A DNA stretch of 64,000 nucleotides from Prorocentrum cordatum. Taxonomy: Eukaryota > Sar > Dinophyceae > Prorocentrales > Prorocentraceae. The stretch is from the NCBI GenBank assembly GCA_963575745.1, contig CAUYUJ010006336.1, positions 110,001 to 174,000 of the forward strand. The letters run 5' to 3'. Shown here piece by piece: positions 33,075 through 44,640 of the stretch. The notes under the pieces are model-generated. The model was not told the DNA's origin. It ran no database searches and saw only the letters and a program-made list of their open reading frames with translations. Both the position numbers and the translations under genes were made by a program. Every line of letters starts with the position of its first letter. The stretch's first letter is position 1.

Positions 33075-33902
33075 ATGGCGGGGGGAAGTACAGAACAAGA
33101 ACAAGTGAGCCGCGATCAGAAGAAGCGCGCCAGGGGCCCAGCGTGGACCGCTCAGTCCATGGTGCAAGCCCAGGTGGCGAAGGCGATCGTCGACGCGGAG
33201 GAGCAATGCGACCGGCCGAAGAGGTCGCGCAACCAGAGATTCAAGAAGGTCCTTGAGCGGCCCGGGGAGGCGTCGAAGGCCTCGGTGGAAGGCATCAAGA
33301 AGAACGGGGGCATCTTCACGGCCCTCAGCAGGGCAGGGGAGACTGTGCGGGTCGCCCTGAACTGCGCCGAGGAGCGCGACGCCACGATGCGCGAGCACGC
33401 GCTCATGGACAAGGAGGACAGGGTGGCCCTTGAGGCAGCCGAGCAAGCGCTCGAAGAGAAAGAGAAGGAGCTGATGGAACACGGCAACTACAAGACGTGC
33501 AAGAACATGGGTGCGCCGCAGATCCAGCACTTGAAAGCGCTGGGCTTTGTGGACACGCGGAGAGACAATGCAGTGGTACAATTTGCGCGGTGCCGCGCGG
33601 GCTGGGACTGGGACAAGAGCTGCGCCTGCTCGTGCGGACTAGCCTTCCCCAACGAGCTGTGGTGGAGGGGCCCTGGCGTTCATTCGCGGTCAAAACAGTG
33701 GGTGTTCTGGTGCAAAGTCGACGGGGAGGCGCTGGTGATTGCCCATGAGAGCTCCCCCACCGACCAGCGCATGCAAGCATGGGTTGGCAAGATGAAGCGT
33801 CACTCCACCGAGGAGAACGCGAAGTGGCCCGGGATCGGCTGCAAGTCGAGGCCCCGCCCCTTTCCGCAACGGCCCGTCGAATGCTGTGGAGCTTCTCACT
33901 AA
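33075..33902 (+). CDS. Intact Cys-bearing ORF of unit copy B, unknown function
   Basis: A 275-residue frame starting MAGGSTEQEQVSRDQKKRAR (ATG in a 'cgccatgg' context). Order: a basic N-terminus; a Glu/Lys-rich helical, probably coiled-coil segment (about 90-150, for example AAEQALEEKEKELMEH); HGNYKTCKNMG; a Cys cluster CRAGWDWDKSCACSCG (C-x8-C-x-C-x-C, possible metal site); LAFPNELWWRGPGVHSRSKQ with several Trp; and KWPGIGCKSRPRPF near the end. A decayed paralog lies at 24.4-25.8 kb. Homology to copy A runs past the stop to 34,310, so the stop may itself be a mutation. It may be a nucleic-acid-binding protein of the retroelement, or a host gene carried in a tandem array. The family is not recognised. 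Confidence 0.5.
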   Translation: MAGGSTEQEQVSRDQKKRARGPAWTAQSMVQAQVAKAIVDAEEQCDRPKRSRNQRFKKVLERPGEASKASVEGIKKNGGIFTALSRAGETVRVALNCAEERDATMREHALMDKEDRVALEAAEQALEEKEKELMEHGNYKTCKNMGAPQIQHLKALGFVDTRRDNAVVQFARCRAGWDWDKSCACSCGLAFPNELWWRGPGVHSRSKQWVFWCKVDGEALVIAHESSPTDQRMQAWVGKMKRHSTEENAKWPGIGCKSRPRPFPQRPVECCGASH

Positions 33903-34310
33903 TGGCAAGTGGGGGGGGCATTCGCAGCCGAGAGGCCGCCGCAGAGGATCGACGACGCCATTAATGAGCACCACTGCCAGTTCTCCAGCGCAGCCCAGCA
34001 GCTGAACCCAGATGCACAGCAGGTGATGATCCCGCCGGTCTTCCCGATGGCGCACCGCGGACAGAGCTGCGAGCTGATTGCAGGGTGCCCAGTGGAAGCA
34101 CGGCAAGCAGAAAGGAGACAGTACTTCTCGTTGCGCAGCCTGCGCGAGCTAGCGATGCGCATCGCGAAGGACGACCTGGAGAACCTGCAGAGCGTCGTGG
34201 AGGCATCCGGGAGGGAGTTCCATGGGGCTCAAGCGTCGCCAGGAACTGCGCGATAGAACAAGCGCCCTGCTCGGCGGCAACCACATCCTCGAGAAGTACG
34301 CCAATCCAGG
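33903..34310 (+). pseudogene. Continuation of the Cys-bearing ORF after a break
   Basis: The next frame (from about 33,909) reads ERPPQRIDDAINEHHCQFSS, then QVMIPPVFPMAHRGQSCELI, aligning with RLPRRRNDVIKECRCEFFDA and HVPRMSFPMTHKIEGCGLV of copy A. It is therefore the original 3' part of the 33,075 ORF, now separated by a stop and frame change. Confidence 0.5.
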
Positions 34311-34365
34311 AGGAGCGGCTAGCTCCAGCGGGCGCGCGCGAGCGCGCCCGCTCGCCCCTGCGGCC

Positions 34366-34391
34366 GCACTGGCGAGGGCATCCCGGAGTGC
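34366..34391. repeat. Palindromic hairpin 5B
   Basis: GCACT...AGTGC outer stem around GGCGAGGGCATCCCGG. It marks the end of unit copy B. Confidence 0.75.
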
Positions 34392-36130
34392 AGGCCAGCG
34401 GGGACTGCACTGACATGAGCGTTTATTTCTGAGCACCGACAGGCGGCGCAAGAAGACAGGAGACCGCACGAATTCAGATGAACGCAGCACCACTGGGACG
34501 ACGAGTTGGGGACGAGGGCCCCACAGAGACGAGCAAAGCGTTCCCTTAGGGCCCCTCCCCCAAGGCCTCCTTGAGAACCCCGCGACATCTTGCCCCTCCA
34601 ACACTCACCCCGCGCAGGACTGGTGGAGTCGGTGTTGACACGCCGTGGAACGACATTGGGACATGACCAGATGTGGAGGCCTTTCACACGCCGTGACCAC
34701 GGTGGCTTTGCTCGCCCCTACCTACACGCCGACTGGAAAGGGGACACTTCAGAGGTATACTTCGATTGCTACAGAGCGTTTGGATGCAGCGGGTTGCAGC
34801 ACAGGGAATGTGTCGCACACTACATGGAGTGCACGGTTTGGCCATTGGCAAGCACGTCCAGGCAACGAAGTGAGTCCAGAGCGGGAGGGAACTGTTCGAA
34901 GCGTGGGCCACGCAGGACCTCGGTAGAACATAGTATTGGGCTCCCCAATATAAGTTTGGCACGAAACGGGGCCTCCTGCATTCCCTCCCTCCTCCTCTCT
35001 TCGCGTGTCGTTGTGGAGCGGTTGCGTCGTTTTCCTCCCCCTGGTTTGGAGCCCTGCTCACCATGCGCGTTCCCCAAGGAGAGGCGCGCGAAAGGGCCAG
35101 CAGCTGCTCCCCCCGCACTGACCCGCAGGGACCCGTGCTCGCAAGGTAGCGAGCCTCTCTTACGGGGCATTTTTTTCGGAGTTCGCTTCTTAGAGCATCG
35201 GGGCACGCCCCCTGCCGGCCCCACGAGAAGTCTGGGTCTGCGGCAAATTTCGTCCGCAGGGGATTCTGCAAGTCGTACCCCGCGGCTCCTTGGCGGGCGT
35301 TTCGTCGTTGACCCCATCATGCGGATGTTCTGTCCTTTCCCTCCTCCCTCCTCCATCCTCCATCCTCCTCCCTCCTCCTTCCTCCACCTTCGTCCCGGGA
35401 CCCCGTGCAGAAGGACTCGATCGCCGCAGCGCGCGGGCGTCCGCCCGGGAACCTTGCGTTGGCGCTGGGACCTTGCGCGCGCCGAGCCCACAATGGCACA
35501 ATGGCTCTCCGCGCGCCGAGCCCGCCGCGAGCCCAGTGTTGATGCTCAGGGCACAAGAGGGAAGCACAGCCACAACGAAGTGGATTTTTCGGGGAAGGGG
35601 GCCCTCGGGGGAAACCCACCGCGCTCGACATGAACGCCCTGGTTGTCGTTGTGGTGGATTTGGCCGTCCTGGGACGCCACGCCGACCACAAACAGTACGA
35701 CGCTGGTGTCGGTGTTCCGACACATTCTGGCTTGCACAGGACACTCCCCAGGGTGTGCCCTCGTTGCGGTTATGGTCGCATGCAGTCCCCGCAGATCCTA
35801 GAAGTCCGCGGGGGTGTCCGAAATATTGTGTTTGTTCTGAAACTCTGCCCCCCACCTGCGTACCGGTCGATTGCCGCCGGCTTCGGGGTGCATCGCAGAA
35901 AATCGCAAGTAGAGCAGCTCGGGGCCTTACCTTTCTGTGGCATTTTTCGCACTGGATCGATCTGTGATGGCCCTGGGGCCTGGAGCCAGTCGAAAACGGC
36001 CGCCGTGGAAAAAAACATTGGAATTGGAATTTCAACGCCAGGATCTCAAGGTCCGCCCGCCCTTCCGAGCGCCACACTCGTCGGCGAGCGAAGGGGGGGG
36101 AGTGATAAGGAAAAGGCCTTCTCAGAAGGC
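34392..36130. other. No supportable gene
   Basis: Open frames exist on both strands around 34.6-35.0 and 35.3-36.0 kb but have no recognisable motif and compete with each other. 35,330-35,395 is a CCT-rich tract. Confidence 0.35.
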
Positions 36131-36223
36131 GGCGGGACTTCTCAGAAGCCCTCGTGCTTTTGAGAGATTAAGGAGATGTTTCAGATTGCCAGGGGACTAC
36201 CGCGCCTTCTGAGAAGACCCGCC
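36131..36223. repeat. Inverted repeat (hairpin), 20-bp arms
   Basis: Arms 36,131-36,150 and 36,204-36,223 are complementary at 19 of 20 positions (GGCGGGACTTCTCAGAAGCC). Spacer 53 bp. Confidence 0.75.
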
Positions 36224-36277
36224 CCTTCTCATTTCACCCTGCGCTCGCCGACAACACACGGGCGAACTCAGCTTGAT

Positions 36278-36397
36278 GGGCTTGTTTTCCACCACCACCA
36301 CGATAAGATGGAGGGGGAAGGAGGGGGAGGATGAGGAGGAGGAGGAGGAGGACCCCTCTCCCTCCTACTTCGAGTGGTGGTGGTGGAAGACAAGCCC
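36278..36397. repeat. 120-bp inverted repeat, 24-bp terminal arms
   Basis: Arms 36,278-36,301 and 36,374-36,397 pair with one mismatch (outer word GGGCTTGT, then the CCACCACCACCAC/GTGGTGGTGGTGG run). The purine/pyrimidine interior also pairs partly. It looks like a foldback or MITE-like insertion. Confidence 0.65.
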
Positions 36398-36600
36398 ACC
36401 ACAGCTGCCCTGGGCACAGGACCTCGAGGACGCGCTCGAGGGGACGGTGGCCTCGCCGGAGGACCAGCGGCGGCTGCTGGAGACCTGCCTCAGGGCTGTG
36501 GAGGTGCTCCTCGACCGGCTCCGGCGGCGGGCGCCGTTGCTCGTGGCGGCCCATCGCCATGATCGGGGGTTGGCCAAGATCAGGGGCAACGATCCCAGAC
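36398..36600 (+). CDS. Candidate exon, helical unknown protein
   Basis: The frame reads PWAQDLEDALEGTVASPEDQ, then LLETCLRAVEVLLDRLRRR and APLLVAAHRHDRGLAK, an amphipathic helical pattern not explained by repeats. Upstream it is in frame with an acidic run encoded inside the 120-bp inverted repeat. It stops soon after entering a SINE-like copy. The family is not recognised. Confidence 0.4.
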
Positions 36601-36619
36601 CCCCTCGGGCAATGGAAAA

Positions 36620-36785
36620 ATCGTGACAGGAGGTTCTTTGCTATTTTCGGCCTGTGGGGTCCCTTGCCGGCCCTCGGGACCGTCAGAAAACGACTCAGGA
36701 CGAAAAACCGGTCCAGGGTAATGGGTCGAGACCTCCAGGGGTCGACGTAATGAAAAAGTCATGACGTCGGGGGTCTGGGATAAGG
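36620..36785 (+). repeat. SINE-like dispersed repeat, copy 6
   Basis: 'attttcggcctgtggggtcc', 'aaacgactcaggacgaaaaa', 'aatgggtcgagacctccagg', 'gtcatgacgtcgggggtctg' in family order. Confidence 0.7.
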
Positions 36786-36824
36786 GTGGATGGGCATACA
36801 AGGGGATAGATCGACCCTCAATCG

Positions 36825-36950
36825 CCCACTGATCGCCGATAGGGGCCCCATAGCCCAAACCCGCCCAGGAAGGTGCGGTTTCGCTATCGGGGGCCGATCG
36901 CCGATCTATCGACGATGTATCGCTGATTGCAGATCGATGCATGCCCCCCT
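36825..36950. repeat. Dispersed ATCGCCGAT-type repeat, copy 3
   Basis: 'gatcgccgatctatcgacg' and 'gatgtatcgctgatt' words, weaker relatives of those at 1.2 and 8.2 kb. Confidence 0.4.
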
Positions 36951-37261
36951 ATGCCAGTCCCCCCCTATCGGTGCCCCTCACAAGAGGGGGGTGATGACGA
37001 GGGTTCGGTGGATGTCATGGCCGGTGTCCTGGTGTCGTCCCGAATCTCATGGCCCCCTCCCTTCATCTTTCAGCACATCCCCTGGCCATGTTTTGGCCCT
37101 GCACGGGCCTCCGACCATGACTTGCATCTCCCTCCTCCTGGACGCCACATTTCTGACAAAAACATGATTTTTCATGACAGAGGATAGATACATGCACGAC
37201 AGAAGAAAACTGATGCACTACAAAACGACACGTTTTCGCGACAAGAGAAGAAGGTGGGAGG

Positions 37262-37680
37262 CGTTTCTGCCTCCCGCTTTCGGCTCCCGCTTTCGTTTCG
37301 CCTCCCGCGTTCGCCTCCCGCGTTCGCCTCCCGCTGTCCTTTCGTCTCCCGCTTTCGCCCCTGGCTTTCGTTTCGCCTCCTGCTTTCGCCTCCCGCTTTT
37401 TCTTCGCCTTCTACTTTAGCCTCCCGCTTTCACCGCCCTTTTTTGGTCTTCCGCTTACGCCTCCCGCGTTCGCCGTCCGTTTTCGCCTCCCGCTTTCGCT
37501 TCCCGATCTCGCCTGCCTCTTTCGCCTCCCGCTTTCGCCTCCCACGTTCGCCGTCCGTTTTCGCCTCCCGCTTTCACCTCCGACGTCGCCTCCCGCTTTG
37601 GCCTCCTGCTTTCGCCTCCCGCTTTCGCCTCCCGCTTTCGCCCCCTGCCTCCCGCTTTCGCCCACCGCTTTAAACCCCCT
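37262..37680. repeat. 13-bp minisatellite, unit CGCCTCCCGCTTT
   Basis: About 30 degenerate units. As 13 is not a multiple of three the frame rotates, so long open frames here are not coding. Confidence 0.85.
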
Positions 37681-38066
37681 TGTCGCGAAACAGTTTCGCC
37701 TTGTCGTTGGGCTGCCTTGCCTCTGGAGGAACGCACCCATCTCTCGGACGCGTCTGACATGCAGCCTTTCTGTATTCCTATGTCCTCGGAAGCTTTCCTC
37801 CTGTTCTTCGTCGTTTGGGCTCCCGTCGGAGCCGCGACCGGCTTCCGGAGGCCTCCGAGGGGCACATCTTTGGAGGCCCCCCGCTCCCGCACGGGACTTC
37901 CGGGGGGACTCTTGGGGATCGCGGCGAGGCCCCCATCCGAGGTGTCTTTTTCCTCCGCCTGCGGGCTCCGAGGCCTTCGAGGAAGGCTCGGGAGGGGCGC
38001 TCGGCTCCGGGGAAAAGGCCGCGCGGGCGGGGGGGCCGATTCCTGCGGGGCCCTCCCTCATACCGA

Positions 38067-38250
38067 GGTGGTCCAGCTGGAGTACGGCACCAGCCTGTTC
38101 AAGAAGACGAAGGACCAGTTCGGCGATTTCTGGAGCGCGGTCGCCCGCCTGGGGAAGCTCGCGCTGCCCGGCGAGGTGGACCCCGCCGAGGGCAAGCTCA
38201 ACCGCGTGACGGCGCCCTCGAAGTTCCACGTCCCCGAGTCATCGGTCCGG
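38067..38250 (+). CDS. Candidate exon, unknown protein
   Basis: Follows an acceptor-like 'ccctccctcataccgag'. The frame reads VVQLEYGTSLFKKTKDQFGD, then FWSAVARLGKLALPGEVDPA and LNRVTAPSKFHVPESS. A GT ('gagtcatcg|gtccgg') at about 38,241-38,246 could be the donor. Balanced composition and strong third-position C/G favour coding. No family is recognised. Confidence 0.5.
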
Positions 38251-38349
38251 CGGGGCGTGCAAGTACACGTTGATAATTTCGGAGTATTCAGAAGTTCTTT
38301 AATTTTTTGGGGGCCGAGATCCTTTCATTTCTAGTTGTTCTATCCTGGT

Positions 38350-38382
38350 CCTCTTCCTGGCCACTAGGGGGCCAGGAACAAT
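38350..38382. repeat. Small palindrome
   Basis: TTCCTGGCC and GGCCAGGAA arms around 'actaggg'. Confidence 0.6.
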
Positions 38383-38639
38383 TAGAACCGAGCACAATTA
38401 GAAATGAGCACGATTAGACATGAACGCCGTGTAGTGCACAAGCGCGGTCGCCAAGCATTGCGCAGATTCAGAATAACCGCGTGCCCCGGATAGTAAAGCA
38501 TCCCCCCCTTTGAGACCTGAGTGTGGATTCTCTCCAGCAAATGCAGTTTTGGTCGGCGGCGGGGGGCGGCGGGGCTTAATTTTGTTATCACCGAGACAAG
38601 TACGAATCACATTGAATCTCCTTACCGCGTCATCATCAG

Positions 38640-38734
38640 CAGCATGATCAACATCATCCCCATCAGTTACAACTACTGCTACTACGACTACTACTAGTAC
38701 GACTACGGCTACGACTACGACGACGACGACGACG

Positions 38735-38766
<32 letters not shown>

Positions 38767-38777
38767 CACTACTACTC

Positions 38778-38812
<35 letters not shown>

Positions 38813-38939
38813 GCGACTACCACTACTACGACTACGATTACTATACTACTACTGCAACTACTACGGCTACAACAACTACTACTGCTATTATTACTACTAC
38901 TATTACTAGTAGTACCACTACTACCACTATTACTACTAT

Positions 38940-38974
<35 letters not shown>

Positions 38975-39497
38975 ATACTAATACTAATACTACGACTACT
39001 ACTGTTACGACTACTTCTACTACTGTTACTATTACGACTACTACTACTACTACTACTACGACTACTACTACTACTACTACTACTAATATTAAGGATACTA
39101 CTACTACTACAACTTTTACTTTCACGACTACCAGTACTACGACTGATATTACTACTACTGCTTCGGCGAATACTATTACTATAACCACGACGACTACTAC
39201 TACTACTACTACGCGTACAACGAATACTACTACGATTACGATTCCTACTACTACGACAGATGCTACTACGACTACTAATACGACTAGTACTACGAGTACG
39301 ATTGATGTATTGCTAGTTTGATGGCGACTACTACTAAGTATTACTACTACTCCTACTACTTTTACTATTACCACTACGACGACTACTACTACTACTACTG
39401 CTACTACTACGGCTACTACTACTACTATTTCCACTACTACTTTTGCTGCTACTACTACTACTGCTACTACGGCTACGACGACTGCTAGTACTATTAT

Positions 39498-39533
<36 letters not shown>

Positions 39534-39670
39534 GACTACTATTTCTACGCCAGCTACTACTACTACGATTATTGTTTTGTCACTTTGGTTACTACTGCCA
39601 CGACTACTGTCTAGTACGACCACTACTACTACTAGTATTATTTATATTACTACTACTACTACTACTACGA

Positions 39671-39715
<45 letters not shown>

Positions 39716-39814
39716 TTACTACTACTACGACTACTTCTAGTACTACTACTAGCACTGCTTCCACTACTACCACGACGACGACGACGACCACTACTACTTC
39801 TACTACTACTACTA

Positions 39815-39858
<44 letters not shown>

Positions 39859-40050
39859 GCTACTACTACTACTACTACTACTACACTACTACTACTCCTA
39901 CTACTACGACTACTACTACTACTACTACTATTACTACTACTACGATTCCTTTTACTACGACGACTACGGCTACGACTACGAGTACGACTCGTATTACTAT
40001 TGCATCAGTATTGTCATCATCACCAGCTACTACGACTACGACTACTGCCA
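38640..40050. repeat. ~1.4 kb (ACT)n trinucleotide array
   Basis: Near-continuous ACT/TAC triplets with ACG, ATT and ACC variants. Open frames of several hundred codons of Thr, Leu/Tyr or Val are repeat translations. It is the same motif and strand as the array at 41.2-42.19 kb. Confidence 0.95.
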
Positions 40051-40307
40051 TCCCACACCCACACGGGCGAACCTGTTTTATCTCCGGGGCTTCTTATCGC
40101 GGGAAAATGCCCGAGATGTTCCCCCCCACGCGCAAGTGGACTTCAATACCTTTCTGAAGTGAAAGGTTTTCCAACAGGAATATGGTAATATGATAGGTTT
40201 GCAAATGTGTTTTTTCAAGATCCCCCCCCCCATCCACCCTCCCTCCCCCCCCCTCACTCTTTCCTCCCTCCTCCTCCTCCTCCCCCCTCATCAGCTGTCA
40301 CGACGCG

Positions 40308-41026
40308 ATGGGGACCCAAATCCACCACCGTACGAGGACAGCATGGGCAACGTTCACTTCGCACAAACAGGAGCTGACAAACAATCATTACCCAATGACA
40401 CACCGACTCCGGCTTGTCAGCCGGACCTTAACACCCGCAGCACTCTACGGAGACGACCGCACGACCACTCAAGCACCTGACCACAACACTAGCAGCAACG
40501 ACGACGCAAAGAGCAACGCGCCCCAACAAGACACGACCGACCGACACAGCGAGAGCAACGACAACAACAATGACGAGGACGCCATGGAGCCGTGGGTCGA
40601 CCACATCCAGCGAGCCACGCGGCGCGCAGAACAGCACATGGAGCACCACCACATCGAAAACTGGGAGACGATTCGCAGACAGTGGTCGTGGCGTATGGCA
40701 TCCAAAGTTACCAACCACGAGCCTACCAGATAGACGTGGCGTGCACTGCGCTGGCAACCAGGAGAGATTCACGGCAACGTGGCTGGAGACACCACGGCGG
40801 CCAGCGCAAGCGTTGGGACGACGGTTTCGTCAGTTTCCTTCGAGAACACCGACCCGACCTGCACCCAACGCCCACACCTACCAATGAGCATGGCAAACCG
40901 AACGACCTCACTTGGGTTCGTTCAGTTCAACACACCACCACGTGGTCGATACTCGAGCACAAACACATCAGCATTTCGCCGACATTCATAACCAGGGCTT
41001 CCTCCTCCTTACTTCCTCTGTCATAA
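40308..41026 (+). pseudogene. 3' end of a 5'-truncated LINE (RTE-like)
   Basis: Frame 1 (40,308-40,733): TAWATFTSHKQELTNNHYPM then RLRLVSRTLTPAALYG, the post-RT 'RL.LF...V.P.LLYG' block; an acidic linker; EPWVDHIQRATRRAEQHMEH; ENWETIRRQWSWRMASKV, the 'W.....R.W.WA..V' region. A shift near 40,730 moves to a second frame with RGWRHHGGQRKRWDDGFVSF, the 'GRP..RW.DD' block, and a later W...E..F. Known: this order ends many RTE/L1-type ORF2 proteins. RT and endonuclease are absent, so the copy is 5'-truncated. It sits between two (ACT)n arrays. Confidence 0.65.
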
Positions 41027-41199
41027 CTTTTTGTGTGTTGCACGGATTTATAACGTGTTGTATATCTCGTAGCTATTATGCATGTCTGTATGTTGAGGCC
41101 ACGGCCTCGCCAACCTGACCTTAGCAGGCCCGGACAAATGTCCGATGTGGTGGTTCGGTTTTGGCCTCCGTCCTCCTTCCCTGCAACAGCAACAACGGC

Positions 41200-42190
<991 letters not shown>

Positions 42191-42770
42191 ATACTTTTGG
42201 ACGATCTGCTCCTCTCACCCCATCATCCTCCTCTACTCCCTTTATGTTGCGACCAGTCAGGCGAAACTTTGTTATCCTTGTTGGCCCTGAATGTTATGAT
42301 CTTCGCCCTGTGAATATCAGGGACATCGGGTTAAACACGGAGGACCTTTGATGGAGCGACAGAACACCAGTTTTCCCATGCTGGTCACGGTCAGCGGTTA
42401 CCAACGCTTCAACGCAACAGGCCAAACCGGCCCGCGGGCTCAGCCAGCCAGCCAGCCCGTCCAACCACCCGATCCGAGGCCCAGGCAGCCCAACGAACAC
42501 AGCCGCCCCAGTCAACACCCCCAGGCAGCGGCAACCACGCCCAGCCAGCCCGCCAGCTAACTCAGTTAGGCCATCTGACAATCGAGCCCAGCTCTGCACG
42601 CCAACAACCCCTCTGCAAGCAGAGCAGGGCGGCGGATCGAAGACGGGTGCGGCGAATCACCGCCGCCCCCTGCCTTTTTGAAACGCCTACGCGGCCGAAC
42701 GATGGGCCGAAATCAAGCCAAGCTATTGGACTATGTGTTCCCCCAGCCGTTGTGGAACCCGTTTAAGGGA
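42191..42770. other. No gene seen
   Basis: Short open frames only. 42,430-42,560 is rich in 'cagccagcc' words. Confidence 0.4.
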
Positions 42771-42899
42771 ACACTGGGAGGGAGAGGGAGGAAAAGGCGG
42801 AGGAGGAGGAGGAGAGGGAGGAGAAGGCGGAGGATAAGCAGATGGAAGAGAAAGGAAGAGGGAGGAGGAAAGGGAAGAGAAGGCGGAGGAGGACAAAGA

Positions 42900-43100
42900 T
42901 GAGGCCTCTTGGGGCCCTCTTGGGGCTTTGGGAGGCTTCCTGGGAGCCTTTGGAAAAAAGGGGGCTCTAAGGGGCCTCTTGGGGGCCTCCTGCGGCCTCC
43001 TGGGGGGTTCCTGGGACCTCTTGGGAACCATTTGGAAACCTCTTTGGGGCCTCTTGGGGACCTGTCGGGGGCCTCTTGGAGCCTCTTGGGGGCTTCCTGG
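42900..43100. repeat. Degenerate GGGGCCTCTTGG minisatellite, locus 1
   Basis: Irregular 11-22 bp spacing of 'ggggcctcttggg'-like words after a (GGA)n run (42,780-42,900). A related block lies at 61.39-61.69 kb. Confidence 0.6.
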
Positions 43101-43129
43101 CCTTCGGACGTTTATATGGTGTCGGACAT

Positions 43130-43144
43130 CCATACATATATACG

Positions 43145-43204
<60 letters not shown>

Positions 43205-43260
43205 TAGACAGATACGTATACGACCATCCTTCGGGTGATCAAGACGTTGGGGGGAGGACA
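43130..43260. repeat. (TA)n tract with TATACGACCA motif
   Basis: TA/CA alternation to about 43,215, then 'gtatacgaccatccttcggg', closely matched at 46,853-46,880 ('ctatacgaccaccctcaggg'). In both places a (TATCGATCTCAC)-type repeat follows. Confidence 0.65.
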
Positions 43261-43689
43261 GAACCAAGTGCTGGGTAATGCGATGGGTGTGATGATGACG
43301 GTGGTGGTGACGCGCCCTCGAGTTAGCGATGACGCGTGATAGCGATGCGTCGCTGCGATGTAATGTCTCTATCGTTATCATTATCGGTAGCATTTTTCGA
43401 TCTCGTTATCGATTTCACGTTCGGTATCACTAGTGGTGCCTCTATCGATCTCACCCCGAACCTCGGATCTATACATGTGCTACCCCCCCCCGCCGGGGTC
43501 TACCGTTCTTTACGTCGGCGTCCAAGTGGGGCGATGATGTGATGTTGTGTTCCTGTCCATGTGCTGATTGACTGTTGGAATATGCAATGCGAGAGAATTC
43601 CCTTTGAACTGCAAACCTTCAGGCGCAGTACACGCGGTGGGGAGTACCCATTGCAGATCCCCGACGTAGTGCAGACGTAGTACCCAAGT

Positions 43690-44640
43690 CTACGCCCAAA
43701 TTCTGCCGCGGCCGATCGCGCAGTCAGCAGGTCGCGCATGATGTGCTCCACCATTTGGCCCCGTATTGGCCCACGTGCCGCCGTCCTTGTGCCAGCCGTC
43801 GTGCTGGGCCGAGCGGGCCTTGGTGGCAAGCAGCTTGGGTCCTGCCTTGGCGTTGGCGCTCCTGTGGATGCGGTATTTGATTGAACGCCACGCACGGTTG
43901 GGGCACGTTCAGCTCCTTAGTGGTCCACCGAAGGTGACCGTTATTCTAGATTAGACGGGCATGCTCCTCGATGTAATCGAACCCCTGGACTGCTTTCGAC
44001 TCATCCATGAGTTCTGTTTTGTTTGTTGAGGTCGCGGTGGTCGAACGTGAAATACCTGATCTTCAAGCCAGGGAGGTGCATGAGCAGGTGCTGCAGCGCC
44101 TTCGTCCCTGCTTTCTCATTGATGCCCCACGCGGTCTTATGCGCCTGACCAACGCACATGCTCGGACGGCTGTGCATGTTGATATTGTTCTTCGCGACGT
44201 AGCGGCTGATGGAGCACTTCCCGCCGCCGCCCCTCGGCGCCACGAGCAGCTGCGTGGTGCTCGTCCTTCCAGCGGAAAGGCAAGGGCCGGTCCTTGAATG
44301 TCTTGCGACGGGGGTGCTCCAAGATAGCGCCTCTGTCAATGTCCTCGCGGCGATCGGGCGCGATGTCCACGAAACGCACGACCTTCTTCATTGGGCCGCC
44401 CGCCTCGGTGTCAACAGGTGTACACGGGGGATCCTTTGCAGAGTGTGCGGTGCCCGTCTCGTCCTCTGAGAGGATGGAAAAACTCAGCTTGTGCATGGTG
44501 AAGTCCTTCGCGACCGCCGCGATCATCGCAGCGACGCGCGGCGCCGCAGAGGGTGGGGGGGCGCGCGCGGGGGCGCAGCCAGCCAGGTGGTGCCAGGGCG
44601 GATCGTCCCTTGAGCCACAATTCGGGCAAACCGCGGAAGA
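43690..44640 (-). pseudogene. Broken minus-strand protein region
   Basis: The 5' part (about 44,640-44,330) reads VCPNCGSRDDPPWHHLAGC (C-x2-C-x8-H-x4-C, zinc-knuckle-like), then HKLSFSILSEDE and MKKVVRFVDIAPDRREDIDR. A frame change near 44,300 continues as SISRYVAKNNINMHSRPSMC, VGQAHKTAWGINEKAGTKAL and KIRYFTFDHRDLNK. Further 3', weaker frames include KYRIHRSANAKAGPKLLATK. The two frames are clearly parts of one former protein. Function is not recognised. It may belong with the coiled-coil ORF at 45.1-45.6 kb upstream on the same strand. Confidence 0.45.

Noticed and set aside
18826-34391. CRISPR-like array of short repeats
   Set aside because: The hairpin copies are spread over 15 kb in small clusters between protein blocks, with unequal spacing and no cas genes, in a eukaryotic context.
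44600-44625. Partial spliced-leader match TGTGGCTCAAG on the minus strand
   Set aside because: The upstream bases diverge (CCGAATTG for CCATTTTG), and it lies in the middle of a zinc-knuckle-like coding segment.
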